Shown: positions 17,259 to 26,563 of the stretch, piece after piece
Position numbering within the stretch: the stretch's first letter is position 1
How the letters are laid out: each line of letters begins with the position of its first letter
Origin: a bacterium
Lineage (GTDB): Bacteria; Zixibacteria; MSB-5A5; GN15; FEB-12
Length of the DNA stretch: 64,000 nt
NCBI GenBank assembly: GCA_016708025.1
Contig: JADJGQ010000001.1
Span: 868,001 to 932,000 of the forward strand
Direction: 5' to 3'
Program-made: the position numbers and the translations under genes
Notes under the pieces: generated by a model
Databases searched by the model: none
What the model was told of the DNA's origin: nothing
Seen by the model: only the letters and a program-made list of their open reading frames with translations

Positions 17259-17834
17259 TTACTCCTTTGCGCTCAGCCGTTTCTTCAAGATCTTTTTCAG
17301 CTTCGTCCTGGCGATATGGAGGTTCGACCGCACGGTCGCCTCTGGACACTCGAGAATCCCCGCTACTTCAGCTTTGGTGTATCCTTCGACATCATGCAGC
17401 ACCACGGTGATCCGTTGGCGCGGGGGGAGTCGATCAAGTGCCTTCTGTATCTCCTCCATTACCACCTTGTCCCTGAGCAGTTCTTCCGGCGTCCGGACCC
17501 GGCGCGCCAGATCGATCTGCATCTCACCCGGCAACGCTGTCAGGTCATCCGACACCGTCCCCCGACCGCGCTTCTTCCGAAGCAGGTCGATCGCGTAATT
17601 CGTCGCGATCCGGGTCAAGAACGAGGTGAAGCTGTTGACATTCGCTATCTCTTTCTGGCGACGGTAGACCCTCACGAAGGTCTCTTGCACTACGTCGTCG
17701 GCATCCAGATGGTTTCCCAGGAGCCGATAGGCCAGATAGTAGATATTCTTCTGGTATCGCTTCACCAGTTCCGCAAAGGCCAACTCGTCGCCTTTGACAA
17801 AACTCTCCACCAGTTCGGGTACAGACTTATTCAT
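17259..17834 (-). CDS. ECF RNA polymerase sigma factor
   Basis: 191 aa with regions 2 and 4 only. Region 2 covers about residues 20-92 (LVKRYQKNIYYLAYRLLGN, then DADDVVQETFVRVYRR). Region 4 covers about 125-180 (LDRLPPRQRITVVLHDVEGY, then EVAGILECPEATVRSNLHIA). It directs RNA polymerase to a small regulon, and the zinc-finger anti-sigma gene next to it is its regulator. The pair heads a three-gene minus-strand operon. Target promoters cannot be read from this window. Confidence 0.9.
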   Translation of the reverse strand: MNKSVPELVESFVKGDELAFAELVKRYQKNIYYLAYRLLGNHLDADDVVQETFVRVYRRQKEIANVNSFTSFLTRIATNYAIDLLRKKRGRGTVSDDLTALPGEMQIDLARRVRTPEELLRDKVVMEEIQKALDRLPPRQRITVVLHDVEGYTKAEVAGILECPEATVRSNLHIARTKLKKILKKRLSAKE

Positions 17835-17987
17835 ATCGTGAGAGCCGTACCCTCGCTTTTACAGACGATTTCCTGCCTGAATTGTGCAAGGAAAGAAAAA
17901 CCGATTGACGAACCATCACCCAAACGGTATGCTTACCGCCTGTCTTTGTCAATTGTTTTTTGTACAAGGACTTAGCACGGTAAATCT

Positions 17988-19388
17988 ATGCAGGAAAATG
18001 TCGTCCAGGCCAACAAATGGAAGTTCTTCACTGTCGGGGCAGTGGGGACATTCATGGCCACGTTTGATGGTTCAATATTAAACGTCGCCCTCCCCACCAT
18101 TACCTCCGATTTCCAGACCGATGTCGGCACGGTCGCCTGGACTGTCCTCGCCTATTCGCTCACCCTTATCTCCCTGATGATGATCTTTGGCGCCTGGACC
18201 GAGGTCAAAGGGTATAGCTACTCTTATAAGTTTGGCTATTATTTCTTTCTGATTGGGTCCGTGTTATGTGCCCTCAGTAACTCGATTGAGATGCTGATTT
18301 TTGCCCGGGTCGTTCAGGCGGTTGGCACCGCCATGTTCGCGGCCATCGGCCCCGGCATGGTGGCCCAGGTCTTTCCGCCAAATGAACGGGGGAAAGGGCT
18401 GGGTTTGCATGTCATGATGGTGGCCGGCGGCTTTATGTTTGGCGCCCCGATCGGCGGACTCCTGCTGACCTATCTTTCCTGGCACTGGATATTTCTGATT
18501 AATATCCCGATCGGCCTCTTCGGCCTGTCGCTGGTTTATCGCTATTTCAAGATCCTCCCGCCGCATGAATCCACGCGGAAACTGCATTTTCCGGGTGCGG
18601 TTGCGATCTCACTCAGCCTGGTCACCGGCGTATTCATGCTGACGCAACTGAAGGAACATCCGGTCACGGATATCACCGTCTGGGGATTGGCCATCGTGTC
18701 GGTAGTGGCGTTTCTGTTCTGGCTCAAGTCAGAGTCAAATCCGGCAACCGCGCTGATCGGCCTGGATCTGTTTAAGCAGAACAAGACATTTACGTATTCA
18801 CTCGCCTCGGCCTCGGCTCATTTTACCGGGACCTCGGGTATCTTTGTTTTGATTCCGTTTTATCTCGAGAATATCCGCGGCTTTGAGCCGAAAGAGGTCG
18901 GCATGTTCCTCATTATCCTGCCGATCCTGATGTTCATTCTCTCGCCGCTGGCAGGGAAACTTTCCGACAAGATCGGCTTCCGCTTGCTGACCACGGCCGG
19001 GATGCTGATCACCTGTGTTGGCCTTTATTTGCTTACCGGGTTGGAGCCGGATTCCACCACGCTGTACATTGTCTCGGCGATCATGGTGATCGGGGTGGGG
19101 ATAGGCTTTTTCGGCACCCCTAATTCATCCGCCATGATGGGGGCTGTCTCCGAGCGCCAGCGGGCGGTCGCCTCCGGGATACTGGCAACCAACCGGAATA
19201 TCGGGATGTCGGTCGGAATCGCGCTTTCGACCTCGCTTTTCACCTATCTCCAGCGGGTTAATGCCGGGGCGGGGTCCGAAGAAGCGATATTTCTCCTCAG
19301 TTACCGTCCGGTCATCTATGTTGGGATCGTTTTATGCCTTTTTGGGACGATTTTCTGCCTCTTCCGGGGAAATCGGACCTCCGCATAA
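17988..19388 (+). CDS. MFS drug exporter, DHA2 (EmrB/QacA) type
   Basis: 466-aa inner-membrane proton antiporter with about fourteen hydrophobic helices. Motif D1 is in helix 1 (FDGSILNVALPTI), and the motif C region is LSWHWIFLINIPIGL, typical of 14-helix drug:H+ antiporters. The loop GKLSDKIGFR matches motif A in the second half. It is divergent from the sigma gene across about 150 bases. No EmrA-like partner is adjacent. Substrate unknown. Confidence 0.88.
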   Translation: MQENVVQANKWKFFTVGAVGTFMATFDGSILNVALPTITSDFQTDVGTVAWTVLAYSLTLISLMMIFGAWTEVKGYSYSYKFGYYFFLIGSVLCALSNSIEMLIFARVVQAVGTAMFAAIGPGMVAQVFPPNERGKGLGLHVMMVAGGFMFGAPIGGLLLTYLSWHWIFLINIPIGLFGLSLVYRYFKILPPHESTRKLHFPGAVAISLSLVTGVFMLTQLKEHPVTDITVWGLAIVSVVAFLFWLKSESNPATALIGLDLFKQNKTFTYSLASASAHFTGTSGIFVLIPFYLENIRGFEPKEVGMFLIILPILMFILSPLAGKLSDKIGFRLLTTAGMLITCVGLYLLTGLEPDSTTLYIVSAIMVIGVGIGFFGTPNSSAMMGAVSERQRAVASGILATNRNIGMSVGIALSTSLFTYLQRVNAGAGSEEAIFLLSYRPVIYVGIVLCLFGTIFCLFRGNRTSA

Positions 19389-19442
19389 AGGGGTATTGAC
19401 AAGAACTTACCCCGGCTATATACTTGGGGCTCTTATAAAGAC

Positions 19443-19518
<76 letters not shown>

Positions 19519-19700
19519 AATTTGAACCTCGCTTCGGCGGGGTTTTTGTTGAGGGACCCCGCGTCCGCCCTCCCGATGCGTGCTTCCCCCTGGCGGAGAC
19601 GTTTCCCGCGAGCGAAGCGACCGCCATTCCCCTCCGCTCTGCCTGGGCCGAAATTGTATCAACGACTTATTCAAACCCTAAGCATACTCATGGAGAAACA

Positions 19701-20126
19701 ATGAAACGAACTGGTTCGGCGGTCTGGAATGGCGGCCTCAAGGATGGAAAAGGGACTGTCTCAACACAAAGCGGCGTCCTCAAAGAAACTCAATACTCAT
19801 TCGGCTCGCGCTTTGAGTCCGGGATCGGCACTAACCCCGAAGAACTGATTGGCGCGGCGCATGCCGGCTGTTTTTCGATGGCCCTCTCCGGCCAACTGGG
19901 CGAGGCCGGTATGACCGCTGAGTCGATCCGGACCACCGCCACTGTCACCCTGGAAAAGACCGATTCCGGTTTTGGCATCACCGAGATTCATCTCGACCTG
20001 ACCGCCAAGATCCCCGGCGCGGACCATGCGAAATTCATGACGGCGGCGAACAACGCGAAGGCCGGCTGCCCGATCTCGAAGCTGCTGAACACAAAGATCA
20101 CGCTCGACGCCAAGCTGGAAGCGTAG
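19701..20126 (+). CDS. OsmC family peroxiredoxin-like protein
   Basis: 141-aa cytosolic hydroperoxide reductase of the OsmC/Ohr fold. The two family Cys are visible: Cys57 in AHAGCFSMALS and Cys123 in KAGCPISKLLN. The N-terminal strand (MKRTGSAVWNGGLKDGKG) and TNPEELIGAAHAGC match OsmC rather than Ohr. ATG 19701 has TGGAG upstream and a strong terminator follows. It should reduce organic peroxides using thiols. Single-gene unit. Confidence 0.92.
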   Translation: MKRTGSAVWNGGLKDGKGTVSTQSGVLKETQYSFGSRFESGIGTNPEELIGAAHAGCFSMALSGQLGEAGMTAESIRTTATVTLEKTDSGFGITEIHLDLTAKIPGADHAKFMTAANNAKAGCPISKLLNTKITLDAKLEA

Positions 20127-20150
20127 TCATTAGATATTGTGATGTGATGA

Positions 20151-20178
20151 AAAGCCCCGCCTGAGCGGGGCTTTTTTT
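20151..20178 (+). terminator. Intrinsic terminator of the OsmC gene
   Basis: Stem AAAGCCCCGC/GCGGGGCTTT with a CTGA loop, then a T run. Confidence 0.9.
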
Positions 20179-20332
20179 GTATGTGTTGTCGTAGAGTACA
20201 CTATCAGTTCAAAGAACGTCATCGCGAGCCTGACATCTCTTCAAGTTGTCTCGCACAACGTCAGGCGCGTTCGCTTCGCTCATCCGCCTTCGGCGGAAGT
20301 GGGCCTGACCTACAGGCCTTTCAATCTGGAAA

Positions 20333-20358
20333 CGGGCAAACGGGGACGTCTGCCGCGC
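20333..20358 (-). repeat. Interspersed palindromic repeat, family A, copy 3
   Basis: Reverse-complement copy of the 26-nt units at 5923 and 8765 with one mismatch, which breaks one base pair of the hairpin. Confidence 0.78.
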
Positions 20359-20380
20359 AAAGAATCAATTCAGATTCGCA

Positions 20381-20406
20381 TCTCGTCTTCGCTCGATGCG
20401 ACAGGA
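20381..20406 (+). repeat. Family B repeat, diverged copy
   Basis: TCTCGTCTTCGCTCGA is shared with 9554-9569; the remainder differs at a few bases. Confidence 0.5.
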
Positions 20407-20447
20407 AAGTCGGTGATGCTTGTTTTCAGAAATTACGGTCCTTGGGA

Positions 20448-20473
20448 CCGTCGGGTCGAGCGAAGTCGAGACC
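20448..20473 (-). repeat. Interspersed repeat, family B, reverse copy
   Basis: Reverse complement of 9552-9577 with a single mismatch. Confidence 0.65.
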
Positions 20474-20718
20474 CGAATAATGTCGCCCCCCCGTATTACA
20501 ACACTCACTACTCCCGGACCCACCCCCATTAATAGAGCGGAGAAGTGTGGTCAGATGCCTTTCTCTTTTGCAGACGGAAATCGATCACTCCTCCCAAAAC
20601 ATCAAACCACTTCCACACAACAACATGATGATTCCAGCCTGGTATCCCCCTCCCGACTAGCACCGGTCACTGTTGCTGTACCACCAAATTGAGAAATGCC
20701 ATACAAGAAAAAGGCGGC

Positions 20719-21282
20719 CTAAGCCGCCTCAATTCGCTCTACCGTTTTCGGTAGCTCTTCATCCACGAACCTGTCGTGGCGTTTGATTATCCTCGCCGGT
20801 GTCCCCGCCACCGTTGTATTCGATGGTACATCGCGCATTACCACAAAACTGTTTGCGCCGATCTTGACATCATTCCCGACATGGATCGGCCCAAGCAAAA
20901 TGGCGCCGGTCCCGATAGTCACGTTGTTGCCAAGCGTCGGGTGACGTTTTCCGATATGTTTCCCTGTCCCGCCGAGCGTGACATTATGAAAGAGCTGGCA
21001 GTTTTCGCCAATGATGGTCGTTTCACCGATCACCACTCCCATCCCGTGGTCGACAAAAAAGCCTTTACCGATCGTCGCCCCCGGGTGTATCTCCAGCCCG
21101 GTCAGAAACCGCACCAGTTGCGACAACAACCGCGGAATGAACGGCAGATGCAGCTTGTAGAGCAGATGGATAAACCGATGCGCCGTGATCGCGTGAAACC
21201 CGGGGTAGAGGAGGAACTCGATATTCTTCGCCGCCGGATCATTGCGGAAGATCGCCCGTATATCTTCGACTATCGCTATCAT
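20719..21282 (-). CDS. cysE: Serine O-acetyltransferase
   Basis: Acetylates serine with acetyl-CoA, the first step of cysteine synthesis. 187 aa with an N-terminal helical part (about 1-65: FRNDPAAKNIEFLLYPGFHA) and a left-handed beta-helix of hexapeptide repeats. The catalytic FFVDHGMGVVIGET block (His and Asp) and the HNVTLGGTGK loop are present. The form is the short CysE without the long N-terminal domain of enterics. ATG 21282 has AGGAAA 9 bases upstream and lies 19 bases after the cysK stop, so cysK-cysE is an operon. Confidence 0.92.
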   Translation of the reverse strand: MIAIVEDIRAIFRNDPAAKNIEFLLYPGFHAITAHRFIHLLYKLHLPFIPRLLSQLVRFLTGLEIHPGATIGKGFFVDHGMGVVIGETTIIGENCQLFHNVTLGGTGKHIGKRHPTLGNNVTIGTGAILLGPIHVGNDVKIGANSFVVMRDVPSNTTVAGTPARIIKRHDRFVDEELPKTVERIEAA

Positions 21283-21301
21283 AAGATATTTCCTGTATCG
21301 G

Positions 21302-22234
21302 CTAATTGGCCGGCGGATTTGACTCCTCAAACAACTTGGTGGAGAGATACCGTTCGCCGGTGTCGCAGACAAATGTCACCACCGTTTTCCCCGGCCCAAG
21401 TCGTTTTGCCACCTGCAGAGCGGCCCAGACAATCGCTCCTGACGATGTCCCTGCCAGAATTCCTTCCTTGCGGGCAAGCGATCTGGCAGTTTCGAAAGCA
21501 TCATCGGTCGGCACCTGGACAATTTCATCAACCACGTCTTTATCATAGTTGTCCGCGATGAATCCAGCGCCGATCCCCTGAATTGGGTGCGGCGTATGTG
21601 TCCCGCCGGACAGCACTGGGGAGGCCTGTGGTTCAACCGCTATGATCTTTGCACCATATTTCTTCCTCAGCACTGCACCTGCGCCGGAAATTGTCCCGCC
21701 AGTCCCGACTCCAACCACAAAAGCATCAAGATGGATATTGCCGAGATCTTCGATTATCTCCGGCCCGGTGGTCGAAGCATGAATCGCCGGATTGGACTTG
21801 TTATTGAATTGCATCGGCATAAAGCCATTGCCGAGTGCGAGAATCTCTTCGGCCTTTTTGATCGACCCTTTGATCCCTTCCGCCGCAGGCGTGAGCACCA
21901 ACTCGGCGCCAAAGTGACGCATCACCGCGCGGCGCTCTATTGACATTGAGTCAGGCATCGTAATAATGCACTTGTATCCTTTGGCAGCCGCCACCATCGC
22001 GAGGGCAATGCCGGTATTTCCGGAGGTTGGCTCAATGATCGTCATGCCTGGCTTCAGGCTACCGTCCCGTTCGGCTGCGTCAATCATGGAAATCCCGATA
22101 CGGTCCTTGACTGATCCGCCGGGATTGTGGCTCTCCATCTTGGCATACACAGTCGCAGAGCCGGGGTATGGAATGCGGTTCAAGCGAACGAGGGGGGTCC
22201 GTCCGATCGCCCCGATAATGCTGTCGAATCTCAT
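21302..22234 (-). CDS. cysK: Cysteine synthase A (O-acetylserine sulfhydrylase)
   Basis: PLP enzyme making cysteine from O-acetylserine and sulfide. 310 aa. PLP binds Lys43 in NPGGSVKDR. The substrate loop PTSGNTGIALA and the phosphate-binding GVGTGGTISG are present, followed by GTSSGAI. The C-terminal part matches the CysK type. ATG 22234 is preferred over 22246 because GGAGG lies 5 bases upstream. It forms an operon with cysE. Confidence 0.95.
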   Translation of the reverse strand: MRFDSIIGAIGRTPLVRLNRIPYPGSATVYAKMESHNPGGSVKDRIGISMIDAAERDGSLKPGMTIIEPTSGNTGIALAMVAAAKGYKCIITMPDSMSIERRAVMRHFGAELVLTPAAEGIKGSIKKAEEILALGNGFMPMQFNNKSNPAIHASTTGPEIIEDLGNIHLDAFVVGVGTGGTISGAGAVLRKKYGAKIIAVEPQASPVLSGGTHTPHPIQGIGAGFIADNYDKDVVDEIVQVPTDDAFETARSLARKEGILAGTSSGAIVWAALQVAKRLGPGKTVVTFVCDTGERYLSTKLFEESNPPAN

Positions 22235-22373
22235 CACATCCTCCAAAATGTTATGTAAGATACGCTACAACCAAGGTCCAGATTGCAATGTTCCCGCAAA
22301 CTGGACAAAGCAAGAGCCGGCAGGACTGCCATGCTCTATATCGACTGCTTGAATGAATTAGATAGGTGTCCCC

Positions 22374-23792
22374 TCAGGGACAGCTCGGGAAAGTACCGGA
22401 CCCGGTCAACAGAAAGGCTATCAACGTGCTAAGATCGGTCAGGTCAATTGTCCCCAGCCCATTGATATTCGCCTCTTCCGGGCAGGGGAGAGCCGGACGG
22501 GGAGTCACGGTCAGATACGAAATGAGGAGCGACAGGTCAGAGAGGTCGATTGCGCCGACCACATTGACATTGCCGGTCGTGCCCACACAGCAGGGACCGG
22601 ATGTACATGCCGATGGTACCCCATCGGGGACGATTTTGTAGATAGTACCACCGTAATGGACTATGTAGAGTTCGCCATTCCAGTCTTCGCCGAATGAACT
22701 GATCTGAATTGAACCTAAATCAAGTTCGGTGCTACGATCCTGGAAGTTGGTCACGGTTGTGCCATCATAATTGAGGCTCCAGATCGTCCCCTGGCAATAG
22801 TCGCCATAGAAATATGTGCCGGTCAGATCGGGGATAGCGCATCCGCGATAGACATATCCACCGGTGACGGAGCAACCTTCGGAGTGGGAATATTCAGTAA
22901 ACGGATCGGTCAGCCCGGTGAGTGATTCGCATCCTGTCGATGGGTTATGGCAGTGGTCCCCTTCTTTCAGTCGCCAGCCGTAGTTGAGACCGCCCGAAGA
23001 GGATGCACCTTCGAAATTCACTTCTTCCCAATTCCCCTGGCCGACATCGCCGACATACATATCGCCGGTCGTCCGGTCAAAGCTAAACCGCCACGGATTG
23101 CGCACACCAAGCGCCCATATCTCTTCGCGCCATCCGGGCTGTCCGACAAAGGGATTACTCGGCGGGATCGTATAGCCGCTCACAGTGTTGACATCGATAC
23201 GCAGAATTTTCCCCAACAAATTCGTGCTGTCTTGCGCGCGATTGCCGGGGTCGCCGCCGGAGCCGCCATCGCCCAATCCAATGTAGAGGTAACCATCCGG
23301 GCCAAATGCCATCATGCCGCCATTGTGATTGGAGAACGGCTGTGCCACGGTGAAAAGAGTATCCTGCGATGCGACCAAACCCGAATCCTGGCTGGTGGCT
23401 GACCGCTGAAATCGTGCAACGACGGTAGCGCCGTCCGACACACGAGTATAGTTAAGGTAGAAATAGCGATTGGTGGCGTAATCTGGATGAAACGCCAACC
23501 CAAGCAACCCCTGCTCGCCGCCAGTGCGACGAACCAGCGTACTGCAGTTCATGAACGGGGTCGACTGGAGAACACCGTTTTTTATCAGGCGGATCAACCC
23601 GGCCCGCTCAATCACAAAAAGCCGTGTAGTGTCACCAGGTGCATACGTCAGGAAGAGCGGCTGATTCAGACCACTGACCACCGGAGTGGTTGTCAACGGC
23701 GTGGCTGCCTCGGTCGCCTCAGTCAGGGTGAACAAAGCTAGAAAGCCAGCCAGTATCAGGAGTAGTCGTCGGCTTGTGTGCATGGTCGTCAT
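22374..23792 (-). CDS. Secreted PQQ-dependent sugar dehydrogenase-like protein with dockerin-like tail
   Basis: 472 aa. Signal peptide (about 1-30), then the six-bladed propeller of soluble glucose/sorbosone dehydrogenases: LNQPLFLTYAPGDTTRLFVIE, GGEQGLLGLAFHPDY, NHNGGMMAFGPDGYLYIGLG with the catalytic-type His, and GVRNPWRFSFDR. After about residue 400 comes a CCVG linker and two dockerin-like repeats (GAIDLSDLSLLISYL and GTIDLTDLSTLIAFLL), each with an acidic loop and helix. Such tails bind cohesin domains in other systems; a cohesin-like protein is at 41844. PQQ synthesis genes are not visible here. Confidence 0.85.
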   Translation of the reverse strand: MTTMHTSRRLLLILAGFLALFTLTEATEAATPLTTTPVVSGLNQPLFLTYAPGDTTRLFVIERAGLIRLIKNGVLQSTPFMNCSTLVRRTGGEQGLLGLAFHPDYATNRYFYLNYTRVSDGATVVARFQRSATSQDSGLVASQDTLFTVAQPFSNHNGGMMAFGPDGYLYIGLGDGGSGGDPGNRAQDSTNLLGKILRIDVNTVSGYTIPPSNPFVGQPGWREEIWALGVRNPWRFSFDRTTGDMYVGDVGQGNWEEVNFEGASSSGGLNYGWRLKEGDHCHNPSTGCESLTGLTDPFTEYSHSEGCSVTGGYVYRGCAIPDLTGTYFYGDYCQGTIWSLNYDGTTVTNFQDRSTELDLGSIQISSFGEDWNGELYIVHYGGTIYKIVPDGVPSACTSGPCCVGTTGNVNVVGAIDLSDLSLLISYLTVTPRPALPCPEEANINGLGTIDLTDLSTLIAFLLTGSGTFPSCP

Positions 23793-23906
23793 AAGTCGCT
23801 TCCCCGGTCTGTCGTCCGATGTTGTGGACTAATTGCGTCTACGTATTATACCGGCGAACGACTATTTTGCCAAGAAAATTCGAGCGTGTGAAGGGTAAGG
23901 AATGCG

Positions 23907-24752
23907 TTAGCTGTCGATCAGTTGGAAACTCTGGATCCGGTCAAGCCGGAATGTCCGTTCTGCTTGGGCGGTCTGGCAATAGGCGATAATGTAATAGAGC
24001 GACCGCTTGGCTTGTATCTGTTTGGGATGGATAATTCGTTTCTGGGGGATACCATTCTCTGTCGCATACAGTATTTCAATCGCCAGCTTCTGTTCGATCG
24101 CGATTGTCAGATCGGTGAACTCTGCCGGCAGGTCTATCTCTTTGGCTCGCCATTCCTGCAGCGAATGGCGACCGAATGTCTGATAAACTGCGACAGGATC
24201 GGGGAGATCAGCCAATCTGACTGCGGCTTCTTCCATCAGCGAGCGCACATGAAGGGCATCGGATAACGCCCGATGTTCCTGATTTTGCGCGATTTTGAAC
24301 GCTGAGATCAATGACAGGAGCGAATATGACGGCGCCCCGGGGAATAGCCGATGGAAGATGTCGACAGTATCAAGCACCGGATTGTCCGGGATCGTCAGGC
24401 GCGCACGGTCCAGCTCCACTCCAACAAATGAAATATCAAACGGCGCATTGTGCGCGACGAGTACGGCATCGCCAATAAACTCGACAAAGCGTCCAAGAAC
24501 CTCGGCCGCCTTGGGGGCATTCAGCACCATGCTGTTGTTAATATGGTGGACCGCGATCGCGTCGGGTGGGATTTCTCGCTCGGGGTTGATCAATTCCTGG
24601 AAGGTTGCGGTTGGGTTTTCACCCAGCCTGAACTTGACTGCGCCGATCTCGACAAGTCGATCCGAAACCGCCCAAAGGCCGGTAGTTTCGGTATCGAAAG
24701 CGACAAGCGATCGGTCGCCGATCAGCTTCTGGTGTAACGCAGGGGTGGACAT
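23907..24752 (-). CDS. DnaQ-type 3'-5' exonuclease fused to a WYL domain
   Basis: 281 aa in two parts. Residues about 10-170 are a DEDDh exonuclease: FDTETTG (ExoI), HNAPFDISFVG (ExoII) and HRALSDA (ExoIII), as in PolC/DnaQ epsilon. Residues about 210-275 form a WYL-like domain (IEILYATENG, IIHPKQI, SLYYIIAYC, ERTFRLDRI), a module that senses nucleic acid or nucleotide ligands and usually sits in transcription regulators. The fusion suggests a ligand-gated nuclease (inference). ATG 24752 lies 6 bases after the -10 box, so the message may be leaderless. Confidence 0.82.
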   Translation of the reverse strand: MSTPALHQKLIGDRSLVAFDTETTGLWAVSDRLVEIGAVKFRLGENPTATFQELINPEREIPPDAIAVHHINNSMVLNAPKAAEVLGRFVEFIGDAVLVAHNAPFDISFVGVELDRARLTIPDNPVLDTVDIFHRLFPGAPSYSLLSLISAFKIAQNQEHRALSDALHVRSLMEEAAVRLADLPDPVAVYQTFGRHSLQEWRAKEIDLPAEFTDLTIAIEQKLAIEILYATENGIPQKRIIHPKQIQAKRSLYYIIAYCQTAQAERTFRLDRIQSFQLIDS

Positions 24753-24758
24753 CGCTTT

Positions 24759-24786
24759 AGTATACCCAGCGCGCAACCGTTGACAA
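24759..24786 (-). promoter_or_regulatory. Promoter of the exonuclease-WYL gene, probably leaderless
   Basis: On the minus strand TTGTCA, 16-nt spacer, TATACT, then AAAGCG and the ATG at 24752. Transcription would begin at or next to the start codon. Confidence 0.6.
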
Positions 24787-24807
24787 ACACTTTTTACCCT
24801 GTATCTT
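24780..24807 (+). promoter_or_regulatory. Promoter ahead of the small frame and hutH
   Basis: TTGACA (24780-24785), 16-nt spacer, TATCTT (24802-24807). It overlaps the divergent exonuclease promoter. Confidence 0.6.
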
Positions 24808-24825
24808 ACATCCGGAGGTTATGGT

Positions 24826-24936
24826 ATGAAACTCATGCAGTCGGATTGTCGACTTCCCGCCGCCCACACCAAAGCGGTGCTCTCTTACGCCTTCTACTAC
24901 AATGCCCTGGCCGGGTCAGGTCTCCAGGACGAATAG
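24826..24936 (+). CDS. Small frame (36 aa) upstream of hutH
   Basis: ATG 24826 has a perfect GGAGG 8 bases upstream and a promoter at 24780. It encodes 36 aa starting MKLMQSDCRLPAAHTK and ending ALAGSGLQDE. A CGTGG-CCA-CCACG hairpin follows before the hutH start 77 bases on. It could be a leader peptide affecting hutH translation or a real small protein. It has one His codon only, so classical His attenuation is unlikely. No homology recognised. Confidence 0.4.
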   Translation: MKLMQSDCRLPAAHTKAVLSYAFYYNALAGSGLQDE

Positions 24937-25013
24937 CCTTCCGGGTTCTCGCGTGGCCACCACGCCTGCATTCACTTTTCGCCAACAATTAACATTCGGA
25001 TAGGGAGTAGCTC

Positions 25014-26544
25014 ATGGCTGCCAAAGAAGTTGTCATAAATGGTGCCGACCTGACGATCGATCAGGTGCACGAAGTTAGCCGTCTCGGTGCGGTCGTTAAA
25101 GTCGCCCCCGAAGCGTTCAAAGCGATCGAAGCAAGCCGTAAGGTCATTGAAAAGAAAGTCGCCGCCGGACTGGCCGTCTACGGCGTCACTACCGGTATCG
25201 GCGAATTCGCCCGCATTCAGATCTCCCCCGAGCAGGGGATGGAACTGCAGAAGCGCATTGTCTATTCACATGCCGCCGCAGTCGGCAAGATCATTCCGGA
25301 AGAAGATGTTCGCGCCGCCATGCTGCTTCGCGTCAACTGCCTTTCCAAAGGGTATTCAGGCGTCCGTCCGTTGATCGTCGAAACACTGGTTGCGATGCTC
25401 AACAAGGGCGTACACCCGGTTGTTTATCAGAAAGGTTCGCTTGGTACCTCGGGCGACCTGTCGCCGCTCTCTATGATCGCAGAAGTAGTCATGGGCGAGG
25501 GACGGGCATTCTACAAAGGGAAGATGATGCCCGGTGGTGAAGCGATGAAGGCCGCAGGGATCGCCCCGGTCGTGCTCAGCTTCAAAGAAGGTCTCGGTAT
25601 TATCAATGGTACGCAGGCATTCACCGGAGTCGGCGTGCTGGCTATCTACGATGCCATAGGTCGCCAAAAACGCGATCATTGCCGCGGCCATGACGGTTGA
25701 TGTCGTCAGCTCGTCGGTGGGTTGTTTTGATGCCCGCGTGCATAAGATCCGCAATCATCGCGGACAACAAGTGGTCGCCGAAAATGTGCGCCGCCTTATT
25801 GCCGGCTCCGAAACTATTCCGGGGAATGTAGGCAAAGTACAGGATGCATATTCACTCCGCTGCATTCCTCAAATACTGGGTCCCTCGATTGATGCATTGG
25901 CCTATTGCACCAGAGAGCATCTCGATGAGATAAATGGCGTCAGCGACAACCCGCTGTTTTTTGCCGCAGAAGATGAGTATTTGGCGGCCGGGAATTTCCA
26001 TGGCCAGCCGGTGGCGATGGCGCAGGATTTCCTCGCTATTGCAATCGCTGAATTTGCCGATTTGGCCGAACGCCACACCAACCGGATGATGAACCCGGTT
26101 CTCTCCGGTCTGCCGGACTTCCTGGTCGAAGGGAAAGGACTCAACTCCGGTCTGATGGTGGCACAGTACTCTCAGGCCGCACTGATCTCTGAAAACAAGA
26201 TGTTTGCTCATCCGGCAGTGGTTGACAACGTTTCAGTTTCGGCCGATCAGGAAGACCATGTCTGCATGGGCTCGGTGACGGCGATGAAGCTGACCGAGTG
26301 CATCCGCAATACCGAGATCTGTATTGGAATTCAGATGATGTCTGCCGCTCAGGCGCTTGATTTCCGCCGTCCGCTCAAGGCAGGCAAGGGGACCGAGGCC
26401 GCCTTCAAGGTGATCCGTGCTAAACTGAGCAAATTGATCGATGACCGCCCGCTCTATCCGGATATCGAGATCGTGACCGAGATGGTCCGCGATGGTTCGA
26501 TCATTGCGGCTGTTGAGGCTGCGGTCGGCGAAGTGAAACTCTGA
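25014..26544 (+). pseudogene. hutH: Histidine ammonia-lyase family enzyme, one frameshift
   Basis: Aromatic amino-acid lyase that would remove ammonia from histidine to give urocanate. The first frame (25014-25700) carries YGVTTGIGEFA and the cofactor loop GSLGTSGDLSPL. The second (from 25661) carries AAAMTVDVVSSSVG, QDAYSLRCIPQILG, NPLF, GNFHGQPVA and SADQEDHVCMGS. Removing one G of ATAGG (25659-25660) joins them into about 509 aa, the usual length. The cofactor tripeptide is Thr-Ser-Gly rather than Ala-Ser-Gly, which is unusual. No hutU, hutI or hutG is nearby, so an aromatic lyase or aminomutase with another substrate is possible. GGGAG precedes ATG 25014. Confidence 0.85.
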
Positions 26545-26563
26545 TCTGAATGGTGATTTGTTC

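Larger units (their letters stand above)
20179..20718. other. Repeat-rich stretch without a gene
   Basis: About 540 bases with no credible coding frame. It holds imperfect palindromes (CGCGAGCCTGAC near 20224 with GTCAGGCGCG near 20261), a GCCTTCGGCGG hairpin and one family A and two family B repeats, so it looks like a landing zone for small palindromic elements. Confidence 0.6.

Noticed and set aside
20776..21561. 261-codon plus-strand frame across cysE and cysK
   Set aside because: Antisense to two well-recognised enzymes and spans their junction.
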